A DNA stretch of 64,000 nucleotides from Alloprevotella sp. Lung230. Its GTDB lineage: Bacteria; Bacteroidota; Bacteroidia; Bacteroidales; Bacteroidaceae. Under the pieces are notes generated by a model. The model saw nothing but the letters and a program-made list of their open reading frames with translations, did not search any database and was not told the DNA's origin. This document shows positions 27,602-35,540 of the stretch, piece by piece. The stretch's first letter is position 1. Each line of letters opens with the position of its first letter. The position numbers were made by a program, and so were the translations under genes. Location: assembly GCF_014385435.1 (NCBI RefSeq), contig NZ_JACSUD010000004.1, forward strand, positions 1 through 64,000, given 5' to 3'.

Positions 27602-29524
27602 TTATTGGAGGTTTGACGGATTAGCGAGGAGAGATTCGAGACGTTCGCAGCACTTGACCACCTGCCGCAGGTCGGTGAAGAGGCGGAGGCGGAAGCGCCA
27701 GATGCGCACCCACAGCAGCAGGCCGAGGGGGAAGATCACACCGAACGTCCAGTTGTAGCGTTTGCGGACAAAGGGCGTGGTGTGGGCGTGGGCGTAGATG
27801 GTGGGGATGTCGTTGAGCACGGCCAGTACCTGCGGGCTGCGGGTGTTGGCGAGGTCGCCCACCACGGCTTCGATGTCGTTGCTCAGTTGTTCCATCCGCT
27901 CGTCGGGGCGGGTGCGGAAGAAGATGCGGAAGTAGCCGGGCGCCAGCAGCAGACGCTTCTCCTTGTTGTAGGCGGTGGCGGCGGCACGAATGTGTCGGAG
28001 TCGGCGGAGGTCGGCGGCGTAGTCGGGGGCTTCGATGATGACCTCCTTGCGGAAAAGGTTGCGCTTGGTGCGCAATCCGAGCAGACGGCGGAGCAGGGCA
28101 AGGTAGGCATCGAGGTTGAAGACGGTGGAGTCGCGGTTGGCCATGTAGGTCAGATAGGCACCGGCCGGAGCGAGGACAAAGGTGGAGAGCCACATACCCA
28201 CGAACATGTTGAGCGTACCGGCGCGGGCCGACTTCATGCTGGAGATGTTGATGACGTAGTAGATGATAAAGATGGCCACCGACACCACCGTGGGCATCCC
28301 CAGGCCGCCCTTGCGGATGATGGCGCCGAGCGGTGCACCGATGAAGAAGAAGAGGAGGCAGGCCAGCGAAAGCGTGATCTTCTGGTGCCATTCAATCCAG
28401 TGGAGGCGGATGTAATGTTCCTGACTTTGCACCGTCTCGCTCTGCCAGTCGAGCTCGGCCGACAGCGTCTGCAAGCGGGCGGAGGCCTGTTGTCGGGCGG
28501 CTTGCAGGCGATCCTTGGGGGTCTTTTTGATGACCTCGTCGATGCTGAACGGATGCTTCCGGAAGTCCTTGACGGCGCGCAGAGAGTCGGCCTTGGTCCA
28601 AGAGGCAGCGGCGGCGAAGTTCTGCCGCTGGAGCGTTTCTTTGAAATAGCTCAACGCGGTGGAGTCGAGCACGTGGTTCATCGAGTCGACGTCGTGGACA
28701 ATCTCGCCCATGTTCTTGGCCTGCGGCATCGACCCGAGCTGGTCGGCATCGAGTTGGGTGAAGTTGGAGTCGAAGTCGATGAGGATCTGCTTGTAGGCAA
28801 AGGTTTCGCGGTCGTAGGGCTCGCTCTGTGGGTCGAACACATTGCCGGCATTGTCGGCTTTGAGGCTTTGAAACTGTTCGCCGGCCCAGAGGGTGAGGCG
28901 GAGGTGGAGCTTGTCGGCCGTCATTTCGAGGCGGGCGGAGTCGGCCAGCACGATTTGTGCGCGGTCGAAACCTTGGTCGGTCTTGTAGATAATGGTGTGG
29001 TAGAGCATCCCCGTTTGGGCGTTCTTCCGCTCCACGTAGATGTTGGTATTGGGGATACCGTTGTAGAAGACGCCCTCGGGGATTTGCACCGCCGGCTGCG
29101 AGATTTTGATGGACGTGGCCAGTGTGCCGAGCCCCTTTTGGGCATCGGGCGAAACGGTGTTTTGGAAGTAGAACGACACGCCCATGAGCGGCACCACCAC
29201 GCAGAAGATGGGCGCCATGATGCGCACCAGCGGCACGCCCGCGGCCTTCATGGAGAGGAGTTCGAGGTTTTCGCCCATGTTGCCGAAGGTGATGAGCGCG
29301 GCCAGCAGGATGGCCAGGGGCAGGGCGGTGGGCACGAGGGTGATGCCCATGTACCAGAAGAACTGCCCCAGGATGTCGAGGGTGAGCCCTTTGCCGACCA
29401 AATCGTTGATCCAACGCCAGGTGAACTGCATCATGAAGACGAACAGACAAATGAAGAAAGCCCCCACAAAGAGTTGTAGGAACTTGCCCAGGATGAAGGA
29501 ATCGAGACGTTTGATTTTGATCAT
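27602..29524 (-). CDS. LptF/LptG-family lipopolysaccharide export permease
   Basis: The start at 29524 (MIKIKRLDSFILGKFLQLF) was chosen because it begins the conserved first helix and follows the -7 box; an in-frame ATG at 29773 would run through the repeats. It is a YjgP/YjgQ permease: three N-terminal helices, a large periplasmic domain (longer than in E. coli, about residues 120-400), and three helices near 420-530. A cytoplasmic C-terminal extension with an added hydrophobic segment ends the protein. Bacteroidetes usually have one such long LptFG-like protein working with LptB and LptC (an lptC lies at 41768). First gene of the operon with ribBA. Confidence 0.88.
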   Translation of the reverse strand: MIKIKRLDSFILGKFLQLFVGAFFICLFVFMMQFTWRWINDLVGKGLTLDILGQFFWYMGITLVPTALPLAILLAALITFGNMGENLELLSMKAAGVPLVRIMAPIFCVVVPLMGVSFYFQNTVSPDAQKGLGTLATSIKISQPAVQIPEGVFYNGIPNTNIYVERKNAQTGMLYHTIIYKTDQGFDRAQIVLADSARLEMTADKLHLRLTLWAGEQFQSLKADNAGNVFDPQSEPYDRETFAYKQILIDFDSNFTQLDADQLGSMPQAKNMGEIVHDVDSMNHVLDSTALSYFKETLQRQNFAAAASWTKADSLRAVKDFRKHPFSIDEVIKKTPKDRLQAARQQASARLQTLSAELDWQSETVQSQEHYIRLHWIEWHQKITLSLACLLFFFIGAPLGAIIRKGGLGMPTVVSVAIFIIYYVINISSMKSARAGTLNMFVGMWLSTFVLAPAGAYLTYMANRDSTVFNLDAYLALLRRLLGLRTKRNLFRKEVIIEAPDYAADLRRLRHIRAAATAYNKEKRLLLAPGYFRIFFRTRPDERMEQLSNDIEAVVGDLANTRSPQVLAVLNDIPTIYAHAHTTPFVRKRYNWTFGVIFPLGLLLWVRIWRFRLRLFTDLRQVVKCCERLESLLANPSNLQ

Positions 29525-29574
29525 AGACGGCGCATCGCGGCGGTGGCAGCAGTCCACCATTAAATATATGCGGA

Positions 29575-29583
29575 GCAAATTTA
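29575..29583 (-). promoter_or_regulatory. -7 box of the permease-ribBA operon
   Basis: On the minus strand this reads TAAATTTGC, an exact TAnnTTTG match, 51 bp before the chosen ATG at 29524. Confidence 0.55.
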
Positions 29584-29714
29584 CGACTTTTTTTTCATCT
29601 ATCCGCCCTCCCGGCTCTAATTTGCGCTTCCGGCAGCGGTGGGGCGGTGTGTGGGTGCGTGGCCGAAGACGGTTCTCCGCGGCTGCTCCATCGGCTTTCG
29701 GGAGTGCATCAGAC

Positions 29715-29813
29715 GTATTGAAACTCCAAGTTTCATACGTTGAAACACTGAGTTTCAGACGCTGAAACACCAAGTTTCAAGCGCTGAAACACCGAGTTTC
29801 AGGCGTTGAAACT
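29715..29813. repeat. array of 22-bp palindromic repeats (TGAAAC/GTTTCA)
   Basis: Four full and one half unit of about 22 bp, each with TGAAAC, a 5-base spacer and GTTTCA, so each can form a hairpin. It lies between the divergent permease operon and the polyketide-like cluster. No protein is encoded. Confidence 0.8.
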
Positions 29814-29967
29814 CTACTTACTCACGGCAGAGGGGTCGGAAGGAGGCCGAAAAGGAGGGGCGGCGAGCCTTCTGCGCGCTCACGGCCGCCCCTTCTGCAC
29901 AGCGCCCACTGCGCACGGAAATGGCATAAAAGCGCAAGAAAGAATGGTGTAAACAAGAGTTTTTTCG

Positions 29968-29975
29968 TACTTTTG
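29968..29975 (+). promoter_or_regulatory. -7 box of the aryl-polyene-like cluster
   Basis: TACTTTTG matches TAnnTTTG, 92 bp ahead of the first cluster gene. No convincing -33 box is seen at the usual distance. Confidence 0.45.
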
Positions 29976-30067
29976 CACGCGCCTGCATCCACCACCGGGC
30001 TTTCCTGCCCGCTTCGTGCAGCGCTTCATCCCTCGTTTTTCCACCTCGACATTCCCCCTTCTCTCTT

Positions 30068-30796
30068 ATGAAATATGCCCTCGTCACCGGCGGTTCGCGC
30101 GGCATCGGACGCGCTGTCTGCCTTCGCCTGGCCGCCATGGGACTGCCCGTGATCATCAACTACGTGAGCAACGACGCCGCTGCCCAAGAAACCCGAGCCG
30201 ACATCCTCGCCCAAGGCGGAAGCGCCGAACTGCTCAAAGCCGACGTCGCCCGCCCCGAAGCCATCGAAACCGCGCTGGAAGAGTGGGAGGCCGCCCATCC
30301 CGACGACTTCATCGGCGTGCTGGTGAACAACGCCGGTATCCGCCGCGACAACCTGATGGTCTTCATGCAGGACGCCGACTGGCACAGCGTGATGGACACC
30401 ACCCTCAACGGCTTCTTCTACACCACCCGACGCCTGCTCAAGAACATGATGACCCACCGCGAAGGACGCATCGTCAACATTGCTTCGCTCTCCGGCCAGA
30501 AGGGAGTGCCCGGACAGGTGAACTATTCGGCCGCCAAAGGGGCCCTCATCGCGGCCACCAAAGCGCTGGCACAGGAACTGGCGCCGCGCAAAATCACCGT
30601 CAACGCCGTAGCGCCCGGCTTCATTGAAAGCGACATGACGGCCGACCTCGACGAGCAGAAGCTCAAAGCGCTGGTGCCGATGCGCCGCTTCGGTCGGGCC
30701 GAAGAGGTGGCGGCGCTCGTGGCTTTCCTCATCGGCAGCGATGCGGCCTACATCACCGGCGAGGTGGTGAGCATCAACGGCGGCATGTACACTTAA
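30068..30796 (+). CDS. 3-oxoacyl-ACP reductase (FabG-like ketoreductase)
   Basis: A short-chain dehydrogenase of 242 residues. NADPH site VTGGSRGIGRAV (6-17), structural NNAG, catalytic Ser-Tyr-Lys as IASLSGQ...YSAAKGA, and a C-terminal GEVVSINGGMYT. It reduces the 3-keto group of ACP-bound chains. As the first gene of the cluster it probably plays the ApeQ-type role in polyene chain building. The housekeeping FabG should be encoded elsewhere. Confidence 0.93.
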   Translation: MKYALVTGGSRGIGRAVCLRLAAMGLPVIINYVSNDAAAQETRADILAQGGSAELLKADVARPEAIETALEEWEAAHPDDFIGVLVNNAGIRRDNLMVFMQDADWHSVMDTTLNGFFYTTRRLLKNMMTHREGRIVNIASLSGQKGVPGQVNYSAAKGALIAATKALAQELAPRKITVNAVAPGFIESDMTADLDEQKLKALVPMRRFGRAEEVAALVAFLIGSDAAYITGEVVSINGGMYT

Positions 30797-30830
30797 CCTC
30801 CTTTTTTTCACACCCCTACCCTTTTTCCTT

Positions 30831-32054
30831 ATGAACACAAAACGAGTGGTCATCACCGGCATCGGCATCTGGTCGTGTCTGGGCAAGAATGTTGAGGAAG
30901 TGGCGCAAGCCCTGCGCGAAGGTCGTTCGGGCATCGGCATCGACCCCGAGCGCACGACCTACGGCTATCAGTCGGCCCTGACGGGCATCGTGGAGCGCCC
31001 GCGGCTCAAAGGTCTGCTCGACCGCCGCCTGCGCAATGGGTTGGCCGAAGAGGGCGAATATGCCTTCATGGCCGCCCGCGAAGCCTTTGCCATGGCCGGC
31101 GTGGACGAGACTTATCTCGACCGCAACGAGGTGGGTTGCCTCTTCGGCAACGACTCTTCCTCCACACCGGTCATCGAAGCGGCCGACATCATGCGGGAGA
31201 AGCACGACACGGCCTTGCTCGGCAGCGGCTACATCTTCCAGTCGATGAACTCGACCGTGACGATGAACCTCACCACCATCTTCCGCCTTCGCGGCATCAA
31301 CTTCACCGTCAGCGCCGCCTGCGCCAGCGGCAGCCACGCCATCGGACTGGGCTGCATGCTCATCCGTCAGGGGCTGCAGGAGATGGTGCTCTGCGGCGGT
31401 ACGCAGGAGGTGAACAAGTATTCGATGGCCACGTTCGACGCCTTGGGGGCTTTTTCCAAACGGATGGACGACCCGCAACGCGCCTCCCGTCCCTTCGACC
31501 ACGACCGCGACGGCCTCGTGCCGGGCGGCGGGGGTGCAGCGCTTGTGCTGGAGGAGTACGACCACGCCGTGGCGCGCGGTGCCCACATCCTTTGCGAAGT
31601 CGTGGGCTATGGATTCTCGGGCAACGGCGGCGGTATCTCGCAGCCCAGCGACGAGGGTTCGTTCATCGCCATGCAGCGTGCCCTCGACGATGCCGGTCTC
31701 TCCCCCGATGCCGTGGACTATGTCAATGCCCACGCCACCTCCACACCGCAGGGCGACAGCTTCGAAGCCATCGCCCTCGACCGCCTCTTTGCCGGCAAAA
31801 AGGCGTGGATCAGCAGCACCAAGGGCATGACGGGCCACGAATGCTGGATGGCCGGGGCGAGCGAAATTGTCTACAGCATCCTGATGATGCAGGGCGGATT
31901 TGTCGCCCCCAACCTCAACTTTGAGCACCCCGATGAGCATTCGGCCAAGCTCCGCCTTGCCACCACCACGCAGGAAGCGCGGCTGGACGTGGTGCTCAGC
32001 AACTCCTTCGGCTTCGGCGGCACCAACTCGGCGCTCGTCATCCGCCGAGTCTAA
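30831..32054 (+). CDS. beta-ketoacyl-ACP synthase (cluster ketosynthase 1)
   Basis: A FabB/FabF-type condensing enzyme of 407 residues with an intact Cys-His-His triad: C164 in SAACASGSHA, H301 in NAHATSTPQGD, H336 in TKGMTGHECWMAGA, and the C-terminal NSFGFGGTNS. It elongates ACP-bound acyl chains with malonyl-ACP. Unlike the two other ketosynthases of the cluster it has no extra C-terminal domain. It lies 34 bp after the reductase gene and is the likely elongating (ApeR-like) enzyme, by analogy. Confidence 0.93.
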   Translation: MNTKRVVITGIGIWSCLGKNVEEVAQALREGRSGIGIDPERTTYGYQSALTGIVERPRLKGLLDRRLRNGLAEEGEYAFMAAREAFAMAGVDETYLDRNEVGCLFGNDSSSTPVIEAADIMREKHDTALLGSGYIFQSMNSTVTMNLTTIFRLRGINFTVSAACASGSHAIGLGCMLIRQGLQEMVLCGGTQEVNKYSMATFDALGAFSKRMDDPQRASRPFDHDRDGLVPGGGGAALVLEEYDHAVARGAHILCEVVGYGFSGNGGGISQPSDEGSFIAMQRALDDAGLSPDAVDYVNAHATSTPQGDSFEAIALDRLFAGKKAWISSTKGMTGHECWMAGASEIVYSILMMQGGFVAPNLNFEHPDEHSAKLRLATTTQEARLDVVLSNSFGFGGTNSALVIRRV

Positions 32055-32074
32055 CCCCCTCACCTCTCCTCCTT

Positions 32075-33172
32075 ATGCACCTCTTTCCCAACGTCGAAAA
32101 GCGCTATTCCCACGAGCAACTCTCCGCCCTCGAAGCACAACGCATGGCCCAGTTTATTGCTTGGAGCCCCGTGGTGTTTCAAGTGTCGCGCCTGCTCTTG
32201 AAGTGGAACGTGCTCACCCTGGTCCGCGAAAGCCGCGAGGGGCTGACGCTCGAAGCCCTCATGGAAGCCACTGGTCTTTCGCGCTACGCCCTGACCATCC
32301 TCACCGATGCGGCGCTGAGCATCGGCCTGCTCCTCATCGACCCCGCCACCGACCGCTTCCGGCTCTCCAAGACCGGCTGGTTCTTGCTCACCGACGAGGG
32401 GACGCGCGCCAACCTCGCTTTCAACCACGATGTGAACTACCGCGGTCTCTTTCACCTCGAAGAAGCTCTCCAAGAAGGGCGCCCCGCGGGGCTGAAGACC
32501 CTCGGCGACTGGAGCACCATCTACGAAGGCCTTTCCCAACTCCCGCCCGAGGTGCAGCAGAGTTGGTTCGGTTTCGACCACTTCTACAGCGACCACTCGT
32601 TCGACGAAGCCCTGCCCATTGTCTTCTCCACCCGCCCCCACCGGCTCATGGACGTGGGCGGCAACACCGGTCGCTTCGCCCTGCGCTGCGTGGCGCACGA
32701 TCCACAGGTGGAGGTCACCATCGTTGACCTCCCCGGCCAGATAGACATGATGCGCCGTAACGTGGCCGACCATTCCGGCGCCGACCGCATCCACGCCCAC
32801 GCCACCAACCTCTTGGCGCCCGATGCCACGCTGCCCGAGGGTCAGACGTGGGATGTCATTTGGATGAGCCAATTCCTCGATTGCTTCTCGGAAGCGGAGA
32901 TTTGCGCCATCCTCACCCGCACTGCCGCGGTGATGACGCCTGCCACACACCTCTACATCATGGAAACCTTCTGGGATCGGCAGCACTTCGAGACGGCTTC
33001 GTTCTGCCTGACGATGACGAGTGTCTACTTCACCACCATGGCCAACGGCAACAGCAAGATGTATCATTCCGACCGCATGGTCGCGCAAATCAAAAAGGCC
33101 GGTCTGCAAGTGGCGCGCACCTACGACCACCTCGGCCCCGGCCACTCCATCCTCGAAGTGGTGAAGCCCTGA
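32075..33172 (+). CDS. SAM-dependent O-methyltransferase-like protein
   Basis: A 365-residue class I methyltransferase of the O-methyltransferase (Methyltransf_2) layout. An N-terminal winged-helix domain (about 20-110) precedes the SAM fold with MDVGGNTGRFALRC (about 190-203), VEVTIVDLPGQID and WDVIWMSQFLDCF. In aryl polyene and flexirubin clusters a methyltransferase modifies the aryl head group; the same is likely here. The His base of plant-type O-methyltransferases was not located with certainty. It follows ketosynthase 1 by 20 bp. Confidence 0.82.
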   Translation: MHLFPNVEKRYSHEQLSALEAQRMAQFIAWSPVVFQVSRLLLKWNVLTLVRESREGLTLEALMEATGLSRYALTILTDAALSIGLLLIDPATDRFRLSKTGWFLLTDEGTRANLAFNHDVNYRGLFHLEEALQEGRPAGLKTLGDWSTIYEGLSQLPPEVQQSWFGFDHFYSDHSFDEALPIVFSTRPHRLMDVGGNTGRFALRCVAHDPQVEVTIVDLPGQIDMMRRNVADHSGADRIHAHATNLLAPDATLPEGQTWDVIWMSQFLDCFSEAEICAILTRTAAVMTPATHLYIMETFWDRQHFETASFCLTMTSVYFTTMANGNSKMYHSDRMVAQIKKAGLQVARTYDHLGPGHSILEVVKP

Positions 33173-33286
33173 GCGCCACTGTCCCCATCCTACGGCGCAC
33201 CCCGCAGCAGCGGCATGGGCGCCCCTCATCGGAAGTGCTGTTCTTCCGCTCTTTCCCCTAATTTTCATTCTATCATTCCTCCTTTT

Positions 33287-33532
33287 ATGACGCGTACTGA
33301 AATCGAAGAAAAAGTAAGAGAGTTCCTCATCGACGACCTGGAAATCGATGAAGAAAAGATTGTGCCGGAAGGCAAACTCAAAGACGACCTGGGCATCGAC
33401 AGCCTGGATTTTGTCGACATCGTGGTGATTATCGAGCGGAAGTTCGGCTTCAAAATCAAGCCCGAAGAGATGGCCGGTGTGGTCACGCTCCGCCAATTCT
33501 GCGACTACATCGAAAGCAAGGTGGGCGAATGA
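33287..33532 (+). CDS. acyl carrier protein 1
   Basis: An 81-residue acidic ACP with the phosphopantetheine serine in LGIDSLDFVDIVV (Ser about 40). The start at 33287 (MTRTEIEEK) was chosen over an upstream in-frame ATG because it gives the normal ACP length. The stop overlaps the acyltransferase start by 4 bp (ATGA), so the two are translated together. It carries the growing chain for the cluster enzymes. Confidence 0.93.
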   Translation: MTRTEIEEKVREFLIDDLEIDEEKIVPEGKLKDDLGIDSLDFVDIVVIIERKFGFKIKPEEMAGVVTLRQFCDYIESKVGE

Positions 33533-34443
33533 AGCAAGCGTGGCAGGGCCACACCGATGGCAACCGCTGGATGCAGCAGCAACTCATCCGCTGCTTCCGC
33601 TTCCTCCATCTCCGCATTTACTATGCGGGGGTCTCTGTGGTCGTGCTGTTCTACATGCTCTTAGCGCCTGGTTTCCGCCCCTCCTATCGGTTCTACCGCC
33701 GCCGACTGCAACAAGGCCGCCTTCGCGCCCTCCGTTCTTCCTATCTCAACCACTACCGCTTCGGGCAGGTCATCATCGACCGCTTTGCGTGCTATGCCGG
33801 CCTGCACTTCGACATCGAGGTGGAGCACAAAGCGCGCTTTCAGCAGTTGGCCGATGGGCCTGACGCTTTCGTGATGCTCAGTGCCCACGTGGGCAACTAC
33901 GAACTGGCAGGCTACTCGCTGGCCTTCTCCACCAAGACGCTCCACGCGTTGGTCTTCGCCGGCGAGACAGCCACCGTGATGGAAAACCGCCGCATTCAGT
34001 TCGGCCGCACCCACATTGAGATGATTCCGCTTCGAGACGACCTGAGCCATCTCTTTCGGCTCAACAATGCCATTGTCGAGGGCGATGTCGTGAGCCTGCC
34101 GGCCGACCGCTGCCATGGTTCGGAGAAGTCGGTGGAATGCTCGTTTTTCGGAGCACCGGCCCACTTTCCCCTCGGTCCGTTTGCCCTCATCGATGGGCGA
34201 CGGCTGCCGGCGCTGGCCGTCTTCGTGATGAAAGAAGATGTCCGGCGCTACCGCCTCTTTGTAGAGCAACTCAGTCTGCCGACCGCCGACCGGCCGCGGG
34301 CAGAGCGCATCCGACATCTCGCTCAGCAATATGCCACCCTGCTGGAGACCTACGTGCGCCGCTATCCCGAACAGTGGTTCAACTTCTACGACTTCTGGGC
34401 TCGCCCCTCCTCTTCTTTCGCTCCCTCCCCCCGCCATGATTGA
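33529..34443 (+). CDS. LpxL/HtrB-like acyltransferase
   Basis: A 304-residue lysophospholipid acyltransferase of the LpxL type with one N-terminal membrane segment (about 30-48) and the catalytic H-x4-E as AHVGNYELAG (H120, E125). Later VSLPADR and PLGPFALI fit the acceptor-site blocks. In aryl polyene clusters such an enzyme moves the finished acyl chain from ACP to a lipid at the inner membrane. It overlaps the ACP gene by 4 bp and the next gene by 8 bp. Confidence 0.85.
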   Translation: MKQAWQGHTDGNRWMQQQLIRCFRFLHLRIYYAGVSVVVLFYMLLAPGFRPSYRFYRRRLQQGRLRALRSSYLNHYRFGQVIIDRFACYAGLHFDIEVEHKARFQQLADGPDAFVMLSAHVGNYELAGYSLAFSTKTLHALVFAGETATVMENRRIQFGRTHIEMIPLRDDLSHLFRLNNAIVEGDVVSLPADRCHGSEKSVECSFFGAPAHFPLGPFALIDGRRLPALAVFVMKEDVRRYRLFVEQLSLPTADRPRAERIRHLAQQYATLLETYVRRYPEQWFNFYDFWARPSSSFAPSPRHD

Positions 34444-34879
34444 TTTCCATACTCTTCCTGCACCGGCCGACGTCGATGTCCGCACGCTCCTGCCGCAACA
34501 ACCGCCCTTTGTGATGGTCGATACATTGGTGCACTTCGGTGAGCGCACCACGACGTGCGCTCTCACGGTGAGGCCCGACAACCTCTTTTGCGACGAAGGC
34601 TGCTTTTCGCCTGCCGGCATCACCGAAAGCATCGCCCAGACCTGCGCCGTTCGTTTGGGGTTTTACAACAAATACGTGCTGCACCAAGCGGTGCAAATCG
34701 GCTACATCGGTGCCATCCGCGACCTCACCTTCCACCGCCTGCCCCGAGTGGGCGAGAGGCTCGACACCACTGTCACCATCTGCGAAGAGGTGATGGGGAT
34801 GACGCTCGCCGAGGCCGTCGTCGAAGTTGATGGCGAGCGCATTGCCGAAGCCTGGTTCAAAATCGCCCTGCAACCTTAA
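34436..34879 (+). CDS. hotdog-fold 3-hydroxyacyl-ACP dehydratase-like protein, canonical His not seen
   Basis: A 147-residue hotdog protein resembling FabZ/ApeP-type dehydratases: PPFVMVDTLVHFGE at the N terminus and AGITESIAQTCAVRLGF for the central helix. FabZ enzymes have a catalytic His in HFPG before that helix; here the aligned stretch is DEGCFSPAG, and the early HRPPF is QQPPF. The helix Glu (TESIAQ) is kept. It could use other residues or act as a partner subunit. The start (34436) overlaps the acyltransferase stop by 8 bp. Confidence 0.75.
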   Translation: MIDFHTLPAPADVDVRTLLPQQPPFVMVDTLVHFGERTTTCALTVRPDNLFCDEGCFSPAGITESIAQTCAVRLGFYNKYVLHQAVQIGYIGAIRDLTFHRLPRVGERLDTTVTICEEVMGMTLAEAVVEVDGERIAEAWFKIALQP

Positions 34880-34925
34880 AAAGTTGCCGCGCTCCCTCAA
34901 AAACTTATTTTCCTCAAAGATAATC

Positions 34926-35011
34926 TATAAACCAAGGTTTGGTTTATGTAATTCAAAGTTTGGTTTATGTAAACCAAAGCTTGGTTTATATAATTCAAGG
35001 TTTGGTTTATA
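34926..35011. repeat. array of 21-22-bp repeats (TTTGGTTTAT) inside the cluster
   Basis: Four units of the type AAGGTTTGGTTTATGTAATTC with variable tails, plus an inverted ATAAACCAAGG at the left, so hairpins can form. It fills most of the only large gap within the cluster (34880-35084) and separates the first six genes from the last five. Confidence 0.8.
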
Positions 35012-35084
35012 GTTTACTCCTTACCCATGGAAGTTTTTCGACTTCCGACAAAGGTTTGTTTCGCAGACCTTTTCTCCTCACCTT

Positions 35085-35540
35085 ATGGCCACAAATCCTG
35101 CAACTCTTCCCCTCACCGCCTCCAAGGAATTTGATGTGCGCTTCAGCGAAGTGGACGCCATGAATGTGGTGTGGCATGGGGCTTATCCTCTCTACTTTGA
35201 GGATGCCCGCGAAGCCTTTGGCACACGCTATGGTTTGGAATATATGACCATCGCGCGTCACGGCTATTTTGCCCCACTCGTGGAACTCAACTTCCGCTAC
35301 CTCCGTCCTTTGCGCTACGAGCATCGCTACCGCATCGACATCATCTACCGCCCCACCGAGAGTGCGAAAATCATCTTCGACTACGCCATTCACGACATCG
35401 CGACCGACGAACTGATGGCCACGGGACACAGTGTGCAGGCGTTTATGGACAAAGCGTATCAGTTGCAATGGTATCGCCCGGACTTCTACCGCGAATGGCA
35501 GGAACGATGGGGGATACTTGACTTTCCCGACAAACTATGA
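35085..35540 (+). CDS. acyl-CoA/ACP thioesterase (4HBT/YbgC family)
   Basis: A 151-residue single-hotdog protein. The active-site segment FSEVDAMNVVWHGAYPLYFEDAR carries the catalytic Asp of the 4-hydroxybenzoyl-CoA thioesterase type. Such enzymes release or proofread acyl chains; thioesterases of this kind are common in aryl polyene clusters. It is the first gene after the repeat array and overlaps the next gene by 4 bp. Confidence 0.88.
   Translation: MATNPATLPLTASKEFDVRFSEVDAMNVVWHGAYPLYFEDAREAFGTRYGLEYMTIARHGYFAPLVELNFRYLRPLRYEHRYRIDIIYRPTESAKIIFDYAIHDIATDELMATGHSVQAFMDKAYQLQWYRPDFYREWQERWGILDFPDKL

Noticed and set aside
26340-29600. FMN riboswitch ahead of ribBA
   Set aside because: ribBA follows the permease gene after 12 bp and no riboswitch-like conserved blocks were seen upstream of the permease either.
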